From: Ramlibacter sp.
GTDB lineage: Bacteria; Pseudomonadota; Gammaproteobacteria; Burkholderiales; Burkholderiaceae_C
Length of the DNA stretch: 37,335 bases
Assembly: GCF_028291745.1 (NCBI RefSeq)
Contig: NZ_JAQGNQ010000115.1
Coordinates: forward strand, 1-37,335
Direction: 5' to 3'
Shown: positions 1 through 8,688 of the stretch, in pieces
Position numbering within the stretch: position 1 is the first letter of the stretch
How the letters are laid out: each line of letters opens with the position of its first letter
The notes under the pieces: model-generated
The model's input: only the letters and a program-made list of their open reading frames with translations
What the model was told of the DNA's origin: nothing
Databases searched by the model: none
Position numbers and translations under genes: made by a program

Positions 1-209
1 ACGTGACCAACAAGCTGGTGATCGCGGGCACCGTGGACAGCGTGGTGCAGCAGATCCTGCACTTTCGCGACCAGATCGGCGACTTCGGCACGCTGCTCTA
101 TGCCTGCCACGACTGGGTCGATCCGGCGCTGGGCAAGCGCTCCATGCAGCTGATGGCCGAACAGGTGATACCGCGCGTGAATGCGGCGATTGCAAAGGAG
201 TCCGCATGA
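1..209 (+). CDS. LLM-class flavin-dependent oxidoreductase, C-terminal end (partial)
   Basis: Only the last roughly 68 residues of a gene that begins left of the window are visible. The tail reads LVIAGTVDSVVQQI, then FGTLLYACHDW and a closing MAEQVIPRVN. This is the usual C-terminus of luciferase-like FMN-dependent monooxygenases, where the AGT..SV.. segment follows the barrel. GTG at position 3 is an internal valine codon, not a start. The stop overlaps the ATG of the next gene (ATGA, 206-209), so the two are translationally coupled. Such enzymes oxygenate small organic substrates in the cytoplasm, usually with a separate flavin reductase. With a hydrolase and an amidohydrolase downstream, a role in breaking down an aromatic or heterocyclic compound is a reasonable inference, but the substrate cannot be read from the sequence. 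Confidence 0.8.
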   Translation, partial: VTNKLVIAGTVDSVVQQILHFRDQIGDFGTLLYACHDWVDPALGKRSMQLMAEQVIPRVNAAIAKESA

Positions 210-1003
210 AAGTCGAAGGACTGCCCACGATCCGCGTCGGCACCCAGGATGTCGCCTGCCAGGTCGAAGGACCGCAACGCGCGCCCGCGCTGCTGCTGAT
301 TCATGGCGTGCTGGCCGACCATCGCGCGTGGGACGGCGTCGCCGAGCGCTTGAAGGAGCGCTTTCGTATCGTGCGCTACGACGTGCGCGGGCATGGCGGC
401 AGCAGCGCGCCGCCGGCGCCGTATTCGCTGGAGCAACTGGCCGACGACGTGCCGCCGCTGCTCGATGCGCTCGGCCTCGACCAGGTGCACCTGGCCGGCA
501 CCTCCATGGGCGGCATGATCGGCCAGCAGGTCGGCATCCGCCACGGCAAGCGCCTGCTGTCGCTCACGCTGGCCAACAACGCCGCGCAGCAGGGCGCGCC
601 CGCCGCCTGGGAGCAGCGCATCGAAGTCGCGCGCAGCGACGGCATCGAAGCGCTGGTGGAACCCACGGTGCAACGGTGGTTCACGCCGGGCTTCCTGCAG
701 CAGCAGCCGCAGGAGGTCGAGCGCATCCGCGCCATCGTGCGCGGCACCAGCGTCGAGGGCTTCGCCGGCTGCGCCAGCGCCATCCGCAACATGGCGCAAC
801 TCCACCAGCTCGCCGCGATCCGCGTGCCCACGCTGGTGATCGTCGGCTCCGAAGACCAGGCCACGCCGCCCGCAGCCGGCAAGCAGATCGCCGATGCGAT
901 CGCGGGTGCGCAGCTGGTGACGCTGCCCGCGGCGCACCAGGCCGCCGTCGAAGTGCCGCAGGCCTTCTGCGATGCCTGGCTGGCATTCATCGCCCGGCTC
1001 TGA
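206..1003 (+). CDS. alpha/beta-fold hydrolase (enol-lactonase-like)
   Basis: A 265-residue alpha/beta hydrolase. The oxyanion-hole HG pair is at about residues 33-34, a YDVRGHGGSS strand-turn at 58-67, and the nucleophile elbow GTSMGG places Ser100 as nucleophile. Asp217 in VGSEDQATPP and His244 in PAAHQA complete the triad. Length and motifs match the 3-oxoadipate enol-lactonase / homoserine acetyltransferase-like branch, whose members hydrolyse lactones, esters or C-C bonds in ring-cleavage pathways. The start ATG overlaps the upstream monooxygenase stop and is preceded by AAAGGAG (194-200). A ring-opening or ester-hydrolysis step after the monooxygenase is an inference from operon position. 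Confidence 0.88.
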   Translation: MKVEGLPTIRVGTQDVACQVEGPQRAPALLLIHGVLADHRAWDGVAERLKERFRIVRYDVRGHGGSSAPPAPYSLEQLADDVPPLLDALGLDQVHLAGTSMGGMIGQQVGIRHGKRLLSLTLANNAAQQGAPAAWEQRIEVARSDGIEALVEPTVQRWFTPGFLQQQPQEVERIRAIVRGTSVEGFAGCASAIRNMAQLHQLAAIRVPTLVIVGSEDQATPPAAGKQIADAIAGAQLVTLPAAHQAAVEVPQAFCDAWLAFIARL

Positions 1004-1037
1004 TTTCCCCAACAACACAGCGACAGGAGACAAGACC

Positions 1038-2132
1038 ATGACGAATCGCCGTTCCTTCCTTGCCGGCAGCGGCAGCGCGCTGGCGGGCCTGATGTTCTGC
1101 GGCTGCGGCCTGATGCACGCCAAGGCCGCGCGCGCGCAGGCGCCCGGTGCGCCCGCCGTGGTCCGCGGCCGCCGGCGCGTGAAGACCATCGACGTGCACG
1201 CGCACTGCTTCTTCCAGGACGCAATCGACCTGATGGGGCCCGATGCCAAGGCGGTGCTGCCGCCGGTGAAGGGCATCCCCGAGCACTTCATCGTGGTGGA
1301 AGACCGCCTGCGCGCGATGCAGGCGCAGGGCATCGACCTGCAGGTGCTGAGCATCAATCCCTTCTGGTACCGCAAGGACGTGGACACGGCGCGCGCCATC
1401 TGCAAGATCCACAACGACAAGCTGGCGCAGCTCTCGGCCACGCACCCCGACCACTTCGCGGCCTTCGCTTCGCTGGCCCTGCAGGATCCGCAGATCGCGG
1501 TGCAGCAGCTCGATGATGCGGTGCGCAAGCAGGGCCTGAAGGGCGCGGCCATCGGCGGCAGCTTCAACGGCACCGACTTCTCCGATCCCAGGTTCAATCC
1601 GGTCTGGGCGAAGGCGGAGGAGCTTGGCGTTCCGATCTTCATCCATCCGCAGAGCACGCCGCAGCTGGCACCGCGCTTCGGCAAGAACGGCTGGCTCTCC
1701 AACGTGATCGGCAATCCGCTGGACACGACCATCGCGCTGCAGCGCCTGATCTTCGACGGCACGCTGGACAAGTACCCGGACCTGAAGGTCCTGGCCGCGC
1801 ACGGCGGCGGCTATTTCGGCTCGTATGCGCCGCGCTCGGACCGCGGCTGCTTCGTCTCGCCGAGCAACTGCAACCCCGAGGTCGTGCTGCGCAAGAAGCC
1901 CTCGGAATACCTGCGGCAGATCTACGTCGACTCGCTGGTGTTCACGCCCGAGGCGCTGCGCCACCTCGTCGCCGAAGCGGGCATCGGCCAGGTGATGATC
2001 GGCACCGACCATCCGATTCCGTGGGAAGAGCATCCCGTGGACGTGATCATGAACACGCCGAGCTTGTCGCCGGCGGATCGCGATGCGATCCTGGGCTTGA
2101 ATGCGGCGCGCTTGTTGAACCTCAAGACCTGA
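1038..2132 (+). CDS. Tat-exported amidohydrolase (ACMSD-like metal-dependent hydrolase)
   Basis: 364 residues from ATG 1038, chosen because AGGAGA (1025-1030) precedes it; earlier in-frame codons run back into the previous gene. The N-terminus has a twin-arginine signal (NRRSFLAG) and a hydrophobic stretch ending in FCGCG, so the protein is probably exported, possibly as a lipoprotein. The mature part is an amidohydrolase TIM barrel of the Amidohydro_2/ACMSD group. It has DVHAH at 52-56 for metal binding, FIHPQ in mid-protein, HGGGYF, and GTDHPIPWEE with the catalytic Asp. Relatives decarboxylate or hydrolyse carboxylated ring-cleavage products. Export is unusual for decarboxylases of this family but is seen in some Burkholderiales members. 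It sits 35 bases after the hydrolase and is probably co-transcribed. Confidence 0.85.
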   Translation: MTNRRSFLAGSGSALAGLMFCGCGLMHAKAARAQAPGAPAVVRGRRRVKTIDVHAHCFFQDAIDLMGPDAKAVLPPVKGIPEHFIVVEDRLRAMQAQGIDLQVLSINPFWYRKDVDTARAICKIHNDKLAQLSATHPDHFAAFASLALQDPQIAVQQLDDAVRKQGLKGAAIGGSFNGTDFSDPRFNPVWAKAEELGVPIFIHPQSTPQLAPRFGKNGWLSNVIGNPLDTTIALQRLIFDGTLDKYPDLKVLAAHGGGYFGSYAPRSDRGCFVSPSNCNPEVVLRKKPSEYLRQIYVDSLVFTPEALRHLVAEAGIGQVMIGTDHPIPWEEHPVDVIMNTPSLSPADRDAILGLNAARLLNLKT

Positions 2133-2180
2133 AATCGGCTGCGCGCCGCGCCGGTGTTCGTGGGCGCCCCAATGGCGGAG

Positions 2181-2284
2181 TGCCTGCGGCAGCCCAGCCT
2201 ACATGGGTTCCGTAGGCTGGGCTGGCGGAGCCACCCCAGCGATTCGGGGCGGTTTGCTGGGGTGCCTGCGGCAGCCCAGCCTAC
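2181..2284. repeat. palindromic intergenic repeat between convergent genes
   Basis: TGCCTGCGGCAGCCCAGCC plus TAC occurs at 2181-2202 and again at 2263-2284. CAGCCCAGCCTAC (2190-2202) forms a perfect 13-bp stem with 2212-2224 across a 9-base loop. CACCCCAGC (2232-2240) pairs with GCTGGGGTG (2256-2264). The block fills the 173-base gap between the amidohydrolase and smr stops. The pattern resembles REP/BIME-type mobile palindromes and could act as a two-way terminator, although no T-run follows. Confidence 0.75.
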
Positions 2285-2305
2285 GAAGGGCGGCCGGCAG
2301 CGCTT

Positions 2306-2941
2306 TCAGGTCGGCACCAGCAACACCACCACCGCCCCCGCGCCCCCCTCATCCCCGCGCGCCTGCACGAACGCCAGCACCTCGCTCTTTTGCACCAGCC
2401 AGCTGTGCACCTTGCCTTTGAGCACCGGCGTCTTGCCCGGTGAACCCAGCCCCTTGCCGTGCACCACGCGCACGCAGCGCAGGCCGTGGCGCACGGCTTC
2501 GCGCAGGAAGGTCGCGAGTGCCTCGCGGGCGTCGTCGCGGCGCAGGCCGTGCAGGTCGATCTCCGACTGGATGCTCCAGAAGCCGCGACGCAGCTTGCGC
2601 GCGACGTCGATGCCCACGCCCGGGCGGCGGAAGCTCAGCGCGTCATCGGTCTCCAGCAGCGTGGAGGCATCGAATTCATCGCTGATCGATTCCTGCAGCA
2701 CCCGCTGGTCATCGAGCTGGCGCTGCGCCGGGATCGGCGCCACCGGCTCCGGCGGGTGATGCACGCGGCCATGGTGCGGCAAGCGCTCCACCTTGCCGGC
2801 CGCGCGCTGGAACAGGTTGCGCTCGGCGTCGCTGCGACGCTGCGACTCGGCGCGCTTGGCGGCCTGTTCGCGCGCGACCCGCTCGCGCTCGGCGATCTGG
2901 TCGCGAATGCCCGCCAAGTCCTGCAGCGACTTCGCTTTCAC
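2306..2941 (-). CDS. Smr-domain protein (MutS2-type small MutS-related)
   Basis: 211 residues. The N-terminal half is charged and helical (repeated [12 protein letters not shown]). The C-terminal Smr domain begins near residue 120 with [12 protein letters not shown] (DLHG at 129-132) and contains VVHGKGLGS (HGKG at 161-164), the two signature motifs of the family. Smr domains are endonucleases or nicking enzymes acting on branched DNA or on mRNA in ribosome rescue; the specific role here is unknown. The start is GTG at 2939-2941, overlapping the radC stop by four bases (GTGA), so it is read from the radC transcript. Confidence 0.9.
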   Translation of the reverse strand: MKAKSLQDLAGIRDQIAERERVAREQAAKRAESQRRSDAERNLFQRAAGKVERLPHHGRVHHPPEPVAPIPAQRQLDDQRVLQESISDEFDASTLLETDDALSFRRPGVGIDVARKLRRGFWSIQSEIDLHGLRRDDAREALATFLREAVRHGLRCVRVVHGKGLGSPGKTPVLKGKVHSWLVQKSEVLAFVQARGDEGGAGAVVVLLVPT

Positions 2942-3621
2942 AGCAGTCCTTTCTCGGCCATCGACAGGGCCTGGCCCGGCGCGACGATCACGTGATCGAG
3001 CACGCGCACGTCGACCAGTGCCAAGGCCGCCTTGAGCGTCTGCGTGAGCGCCTCGTCGGCGCGCGAAGGCTGCACCGTGCCGCTGGGATGGTTGTGGGCC
3101 AGCACCACGGCGGCGGCGTGGTGGTGCAGGGCTTTCAGGACGACTTCGCGCGGGTACACGCTGGTCTGAGTCAGCGTGCCGCGGAAGAGTTCTTCCATGG
3201 CGATCAAACGGTTCTGGGCATCGAGGAACAGGCCGGCAAACACTTCGTGCGGCCGGCGGCCCAGGTGCAATTGCAGGAAATTCTTCACGGCTTCCGGTGA
3301 GCCGAAGACCTCGCGCTGCTTCAGTTGTTCGGCCAGCGCGCGCCGGGCGAGCTCCAGCACCGCCAGCAACTCCGAGCGCTTGGCCGTCCCGCCCAGGCCA
3401 TGGACGGTGCGCAGTTCCTCCCCGCTGGCATGCAGCAGGCCGGCGATGCCGCTGAAGCGCTGCAGCACTTCCTCGGCCATCTGGAAGACGCCGCGGCCTG
3501 GCGTGCCGGTGCGCAGCAGCAGGGCCAGCAGTTCGGTATCGCTCAAGGCGGCGGGGCCGCGCGCCAGCAGCTTTTCGCGCGGCCGGACATCGGCCGGCAG
3601 GTCTTTCAAAGCCATCCCCAT
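2938..3621 (-). CDS. radC: RadC family protein (UPF0758, JAB domain)
   Basis: 227 residues. Residues 1-80 hold the N-terminal helix-hairpin-helix-like region ([19 protein letters not shown], then [10 protein letters not shown]). The C-terminal JAB/MPN-like metalloprotease fold carries HNHPSG (176-181) and a metal-ligand Asp189 in SRADE. Despite the historical name, a direct DNA-repair role has not been upheld for the family. The start could be Met1 (3621) or the third codon (3615); both are close to a divergent promoter for the FKBP gene. smr follows with a four-base overlap. Confidence 0.92.
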   Translation of the reverse strand: MGMALKDLPADVRPREKLLARGPAALSDTELLALLLRTGTPGRGVFQMAEEVLQRFSGIAGLLHASGEELRTVHGLGGTAKRSELLAVLELARRALAEQLKQREVFGSPEAVKNFLQLHLGRRPHEVFAGLFLDAQNRLIAMEELFRGTLTQTSVYPREVVLKALHHHAAAVVLAHNHPSGTVQPSRADEALTQTLKAALALVDVRVLDHVIVAPGQALSMAEKGLL

Positions 3622-3640
3622 GCCCTTGGCCCCCGACTTC

Positions 3641-3646
3641 TAGAAT
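3641..3646 (+). promoter_or_regulatory. putative -10 box (TAGAAT) for the FKBP-ispH operon
   Basis: TAGAAT lies 24 bases before the FKBP start codon. The same TAGAAT/TAAAAT style precedes tRNA-Ser and serS in this window. No convincing -35 box is visible at standard spacing. It lies in the short divergent gap with radC. Confidence 0.45.
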
Positions 3647-3669
3647 GTGGGCAGTTTATCGAGAGTTCC

Positions 3670-4146
3670 ATGGCCGCCACCGTCCCCCGGGTCCAACCCG
3701 GCTCCTTCCTCACGCTGCATTACCGCCTTGCGGGACCGGGCGGGGACATCATCAACACCTTCGAGGGCAAACCCTCGACCCTGACCCTGGGCAACGGCGA
3801 GCTTTCGCCCGCCGTGGAGGAGCGCCTGCTGGGGCTGGAAGAGGGTGCCCGCACGCAGTTCGACATCCCCGCGGGCGAGGCCTTCGGCGAGCGCAACCCG
3901 GACATGCTGCAGTGGGTGGCGCGCAAGCTCCTCGTCCAGATGGGGGACCCGCACCAGACCTATGCGCCGGGCGAGGTCGTCAAGTTCCCCACGCCGGACG
4001 GCCTGGGCGAATACGCGGGCGCGGTGCGCCAGCTGGCGGCCGACGACGACGGCGACGGCCAGCCCGATGCGGTGCTGTTCGACTTCAACCATCCCCTGGC
4101 GGGCCAGCCCGTGACCTTCGAAGTCCAAGTGATCGGAGTGCTGTGA
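3670..4146 (+). CDS. FKBP-type peptidyl-prolyl cis-trans isomerase (SlpA/FkpB-like)
   Basis: 158 residues from ATG 3670, which follows the TAGAAT box; longer in-frame extensions run antisense through radC and are not credible. The sequence shows [10 protein letters not shown] at the N-terminus, [32 protein letters not shown], then an AFGERNPDM insert-in-flap region. This is the SlyD/SlpA layout of a small cytoplasmic FKBP with an IF domain, assisting folding by proline isomerisation. Its stop overlaps the ispH start (TGATG), and this FKBP-ispH pairing is widespread in Proteobacteria. Confidence 0.9.
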   Translation: MAATVPRVQPGSFLTLHYRLAGPGGDIINTFEGKPSTLTLGNGELSPAVEERLLGLEEGARTQFDIPAGEAFGERNPDMLQWVARKLLVQMGDPHQTYAPGEVVKFPTPDGLGEYAGAVRQLAADDDGDGQPDAVLFDFNHPLAGQPVTFEVQVIGVL

Positions 4147-5084
4147 TGGCCCACGGACCCGACGAGATCCTGCTGGCCGAGCCGCGCGGCTTCTGCGCCG
4201 GCGTCGACCGCGCCATCGACATCGTGGAGCGCGCGCTGGAGAAGTTCGGCGCGCCCATCTACGTGCGCCACGAGATCGTGCACAACACCTTCGTGGTGAA
4301 CGACCTGAAGTCCAAGGGCGCGATCTTCATCGAGGACCTGGCGGAGGTGCCGCCCGGGGCGACGCTGGTCTTCTCGGCCCATGGCGTGAGCAAGGCGGTG
4401 CAGCAGGAGGCGCAGCAGCGCGGCTTCCAGATCTTCGATGCCACCTGCCCCCTGGTGACCAAGGTGCACATCGAGGTGGCCAAGCTCGCCCGGGAAGGCT
4501 ACGAGTTCATCATGATCGGCCACAAGGGCCACCCCGAGGTGGAAGGCACCATGGGCCAGCTCGATCACGGCATCCACCTCGTGGAGGCAGTGGCCGACGT
4601 CGCGCAGGTGCAGCCCGGGCAGACGCAGCGGCTCGCGGTGGTGACGCAGACGACCCTCTCGGTCGACGATGCGGCGGAGATCATGACGGCCGTGAAGCAG
4701 CGCTTTCCCGCCGTGCGCCAGCCGAAGCAGCAGGACATCTGCTATGCCACGCAGAACCGGCAGGACGCGGTGAAGATGCTCGCGCGCGAAGTCGACGTGG
4801 TGATCGTCGTCGGCAGCCCCACCAGCTCCAACAGCAACCGGCTGGCCGAACTCTCGCGCAAGCTCGGCGTGCCCAGCTACATGGTGGACAGCCCGAGCGA
4901 ACTGCAGCCGGAATGGCTCGAAGGCAAATCGCGCGTCGGCCTCACCGCCGGCGCCTCCGCCCCCGAGGTGCTGGTGCAAGACGTCATCGCCCGCATCAAG
5001 GCCCTCGGCGCGGTGGCGGTGCGCAGGATGGACGGCATCGTGGAAAGCGTGAAGTTCCCGTTGCCCAAGGGGCTGAAGCTTTGA
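4146..5084 (+). CDS. ispH: 4-hydroxy-3-methylbut-2-enyl diphosphate reductase
   Basis: 312 residues. IspH is the [4Fe-4S] enzyme that makes IPP and DMAPP in the last step of the MEP isoprenoid pathway. The three cluster cysteines are visible: Cys17 in PRGFCAGV, Cys101 in DATCPLV and Cys199 in DICYATQ. The conserved HEIVHN, HG (FSAHGVS), [11 protein letters not shown] and TQTTLS segments are also present, and [10 protein letters not shown] in the C-terminal third belongs to the substrate pocket. Length is normal. The start overlaps the FKBP stop by one base, and the end overlaps the next gene (TTGA), so three genes form one coupled unit. Confidence 0.97.
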   Translation: MAHGPDEILLAEPRGFCAGVDRAIDIVERALEKFGAPIYVRHEIVHNTFVVNDLKSKGAIFIEDLAEVPPGATLVFSAHGVSKAVQQEAQQRGFQIFDATCPLVTKVHIEVAKLAREGYEFIMIGHKGHPEVEGTMGQLDHGIHLVEAVADVAQVQPGQTQRLAVVTQTTLSVDDAAEIMTAVKQRFPAVRQPKQQDICYATQNRQDAVKMLAREVDVVIVVGSPTSSNSNRLAELSRKLGVPSYMVDSPSELQPEWLEGKSRVGLTAGASAPEVLVQDVIARIKALGAVAVRRMDGIVESVKFPLPKGLKL

Positions 5085-6031
5085 CCGCCCTGCAGCGCGA
5101 AGACATCCAGGCCGCCGCCGACCGCTTCGCCAGCGATGCGCGCGGCTTCATCCGCACGACGCCCCTGTGGAAACTCCCCGGCGCGGCGCTGGGCATCTCC
5201 TGCGCCGAGGTCTGGCTGAAGCTGGAGCACCTGCAGGTTGCCGGCAGCTTCAAGGCGCGCGGCATGTACAACCGCCTGCTGTCCAACCCCATTCCTGCCA
5301 GCGGCGTGATCGTGGCATCCGGCGGCAATGCCGGCATTGCAACCGCTGCCGCGGCCCGCGCATTGGGCGCGCCGTGCGAAGTGTTCGTTCCCACCGTCAG
5401 CAGTTCCGCCAAGCAGGAGAAGCTGCGGGAACTGGGCGCGCAGGTGGTGGTCACCGGCGCGGTGTATGCCGAGGCGCTGGAGGCCTGCCTGGCCCGCCAG
5501 CAACAGACCGGCGCCTTGCTCACGCACGCCTACGACCAGGCCGAGGTGGTGGCCGGGGCCGGCACCATCGCGATGGAGATCGAGGCGCAGGGCGGCGAGC
5601 CGCCGGACAGCGTGCTGGTCAGCGTCGGCGGTGGGGGGCTGGTCGCCGGTATCGCGGCCTGGTTCGAAGATCGCAGCGCCGTGATCGCGCTGGAGCCGGA
5701 ACTTGCGCCCACGCTGCACCGGGCCCGCGAGCTGGGGCAGCCCGTCGATGTGACCGTCAGCGGCATCGCCGCCGATTCGCTGGGCGCGCGGCGTGTAGGC
5801 GCGATCGCCTGGGACGTTGCGCAGCGGCATGTGCGCGACGCGCTGCTCTTGTCCGATCCCGCCATCCGCGCCGCGCAACTCACGCTCTGGCGCGAGTTCA
5901 AGCTGGCCGTCGAACCGGCCGCCGCGCTGGGCCTGGCCGCGCTGCAAAGGGGCGCCTATGTGCCCAAGGGCGACGAGATCGTCGCGCTGGTGCTGTGCGG
6001 GGCGAACCTGGATCCGGCGACGCTCGCGTAG
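5081..6031 (+). CDS. PLP-dependent threonine/serine dehydratase-like enzyme
   Basis: 316 residues if started at TTG 5081, which overlaps the ispH stop as TTGA; no ATG lies near, and earlier codons in frame run through ispH. Fold-type II PLP enzyme: VAGSFKARG places the Schiff-base lysine at Lys58, SGGNAGIA (80-87) binds the substrate carboxylate, and [10 protein letters not shown] binds the PLP phosphate. The C-terminal ACT domain of biosynthetic IlvA is absent, so this is a catabolic or short-form dehydratase/racemase-like protein. Substrate (Thr, Ser or hydroxy-aspartate) cannot be decided by eye. Confidence 0.85.
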   Translation: MTALQREDIQAAADRFASDARGFIRTTPLWKLPGAALGISCAEVWLKLEHLQVAGSFKARGMYNRLLSNPIPASGVIVASGGNAGIATAAAARALGAPCEVFVPTVSSSAKQEKLRELGAQVVVTGAVYAEALEACLARQQQTGALLTHAYDQAEVVAGAGTIAMEIEAQGGEPPDSVLVSVGGGGLVAGIAAWFEDRSAVIALEPELAPTLHRARELGQPVDVTVSGIAADSLGARRVGAIAWDVAQRHVRDALLLSDPAIRAAQLTLWREFKLAVEPAAALGLAALQRGAYVPKGDEIVALVLCGANLDPATLA

Positions 6032-6068
6032 CCGACGCGGCGCGCAGCTCACCATGCAAGCGGCCGAA

Positions 6069-7391
<1,323 letters not shown>

Positions 7392-7529
7392 CGAGGCGAC
7401 GCGAAGCCGGCAACGCTGCCGTTGGCCGACGCGGCTCAGCGGAGGCCGCCTACACGTGCGCGCCGAACTTCTGGCCACCATGCAGCTCTGGGGTTCTCGA
7501 CCCCACTGCTGAATGACAAGGAGCCACAC

Positions 7530-8336
7530 ATGGCAAAGCTGATCTTGAAGGCGGCGTTCGCTGCTTCCGCAATGGTCCTCGCCTCGCAGGCGATGGCCCA
7601 GATCGTCATCTATGAGCGCGAGGGCTTCCACGGGCGCTCGGTCGCCATCAACGGCGAAATGCGCAATGTCGAACGGCGCGCACTCGGCGACACCGCGGCC
7701 TCTGCCGTGGTGGAGCACGGACGCTGGGAAGTGTGCGAGCGGCCGCGCTTCGAGGGCCAGTGCGCCGTGCTGCGCCGGGGCAACTACCCCGACCTGCGAA
7801 GCACCGGCTTGCAGTGGAACATCGCGTCGATCCGTCCCGCCCAGGAGGGCCGCCGCTATGACCTGGAGCCGCAGGCTTCGGCGGGCGACGACTACGCCTA
7901 CCGCCGCCGCGCCAGCGAGCGCACGCGGGAGGTTCCGATCCGCGACGTGCGGGCGATCATGGGCGCGGCGAACCAGCGCTGCTGGGTGGAGCGCCAGAAC
8001 GTTCCCGTTGCCAATTCGAATGCCAACGTCGGCGGTGCAGTGGCCGGCGCACTGATCGGCGGCATCCTCGGGCACCAGGTCGGCAACGGTCGCGGCAGGG
8101 ATGTGGCGACGGGGGTTGGTGCGGTTGCGGGTGCAGTGACCGGCAACAACCTCGCGGGCAACTCGGGTCCTGCCTATGCGAGCCAGGACGTCCAGCGTTG
8201 CCAGACCGTGCAAGGCACGCCGGCCTACTACGACGTTTCGTACGACTTCCGCGGGGTGCGTCATACCGTTCAGATGAGCGCACCGCCGGCCGGCAACACG
8301 ATCATCGTCAACGAGCGCGGCGAACCGCGGATGTAG
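7530..8336 (+). CDS. exported beta/gamma-crystallin-like and glycine-zipper 2TM protein
   Basis: 268 residues from ATG 7530, preceded by AAGGAG (7518-7523). A signal peptide of about 24 residues ends in AMAQ. Residues about 25-110 (IVIYEREGFHGRS, then WEVCERPRFEGQC and LRRGNYPDL) have the Y/F-x-G-x-x pattern of a beta/gamma-crystallin domain. Residues about 155-210 contain a Gly/Ala zipper (NVGGAVAGALIGGILGHQVG, then GVGAVAGAVTGNNLAG) of the 17-kDa surface antigen / glycine-zipper 2TM family. The C-terminus (YYDVSYDFRGVRHTVQM) is typical of such envelope proteins. Probably periplasmic or outer-membrane associated; the precise function is unknown. Confidence 0.82.
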   Translation: MAKLILKAAFAASAMVLASQAMAQIVIYEREGFHGRSVAINGEMRNVERRALGDTAASAVVEHGRWEVCERPRFEGQCAVLRRGNYPDLRSTGLQWNIASIRPAQEGRRYDLEPQASAGDDYAYRRRASERTREVPIRDVRAIMGAANQRCWVERQNVPVANSNANVGGAVAGALIGGILGHQVGNGRGRDVATGVGAVAGAVTGNNLAGNSGPAYASQDVQRCQTVQGTPAYYDVSYDFRGVRHTVQMSAPPAGNTIIVNERGEPRM

Positions 8337-8342
8337 TGGCCT

Positions 8343-8364
8343 CTCCGGCGGCGTGCCGCCGGAG
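8343..8364 (+). terminator. strong hairpin after the glycine-zipper gene
   Basis: CTCCGGCGGC and GCCGCCGGAG form a perfect 10-bp stem with GT between them, seven bases after the stop. No T-run follows, so it may be a Rho-assisted end or a 3' stabiliser rather than a classical terminator. Confidence 0.45.
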
Positions 8365-8369
8365 TGCGC

Positions 8370-8375
8370 TAGAAT
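8370..8375 (+). promoter_or_regulatory. putative -10 box (TAGAAT) of tRNA-Ser
   Basis: TAGAAT lies 31 bases before the mature tRNA 5' end, in the same style as the boxes before the FKBP gene and serS. The -35 region overlaps the hairpin at 8343-8364 and is not canonical. Confidence 0.45.
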
Positions 8376-8406
8376 TGCCGCCTTCGCACCACGCGAACCG
8401 AATTCA

Positions 8407-8497
8407 GGAGCGGTGGCAGAGTGGTCGAATGCGCCGGACTCGAAATCCGGTGTACGGTTATGCCGTACCGTGGGTTCGAATCCCACCTGCTCCGCCA
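8407..8497 (+). tRNA. tRNA-Ser (anticodon CGA, reads UCG)
   Basis: A 91-base class II tRNA with encoded CCA. The acceptor arm is GGAGCGG (8407-8413) paired with CTGCTCC (8487-8493, one G-U), with discriminator G8494 and CCA 8495-8497. The anticodon stem is CCGGA/TCCGG with loop CTCGAAA, giving anticodon CGA at 8441-8443. There is a long variable arm (TACGGTTATGCCGTA) as in serine tRNAs, and a T loop TTCGAAT. The tRNA is complete. Its 3' end doubles as the left attachment site of the integrated element that follows. Confidence 0.97.
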
Positions 8498-8498
8498 G
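8484..8498 (+). repeat. attL core (15 bp, end of tRNA-Ser)
   Basis: CACCTGCTCCGCCAG covers the last 14 bases of the tRNA including CCA, plus one base. It is repeated exactly at 24562-24576. The tRNA is reconstituted at this end. Confidence 0.9.
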
Positions 8499-8511
8499 GA
8501 CAATCCCCCGC

Positions 8512-8607
8512 TAACGTGCACCAAGGTGCCGTTAGCGTGCAGCGGGAAAAGTCCTAAGTCATTGATTTGACGACGTTTTCTCCCTCCCCCACACTCGCTA
8601 ACGTGCA
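8512..8607. repeat. TAACGTGCA motif cluster beside attL
   Basis: TAACGTGCA lies at 8512-8520 with an inverted relative TGCCGTTA at 8527-8534 (six-base gap), and again at 8599-8607 (each preceded by GC). An inverted pair of the same motif sits downstream of the integrase at 9984-10003. Likely recognition sites for an element-encoded regulator or directionality factor; the protein that binds them is not known from sequence. Confidence 0.55.
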
Positions 8608-8647
8608 CTGAACGCACGGCAACGTGCGCCATGCAGTCGCCAATTTT

Positions 8648-8668
8648 TGGCGGACAGGCTGGCGGACA
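8648..8668 (+). repeat. left arm-type repeat pair (TGGCGGACA x2)
   Basis: TGGCGGACA at 8648-8656 and 8660-8668, separated by three bases. The same 9-mer pair with the same spacing is found 48 bases before attR (24494-24514). Such paired short direct repeats near attP ends are typical integrase arm-binding sites. The position just upstream of the integrase ATG would also allow autoregulation. Confidence 0.65.
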
Positions 8669-8688
8669 GAACTGCGAGGGGAGATGCC

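Noticed and set aside
2154..2759. 201-codon plus-strand frame over the palindromic repeats and smr
   Set aside because: Covers the non-coding repeats and runs antisense to smr; Ser/Arg/Pro-rich shadow translation.
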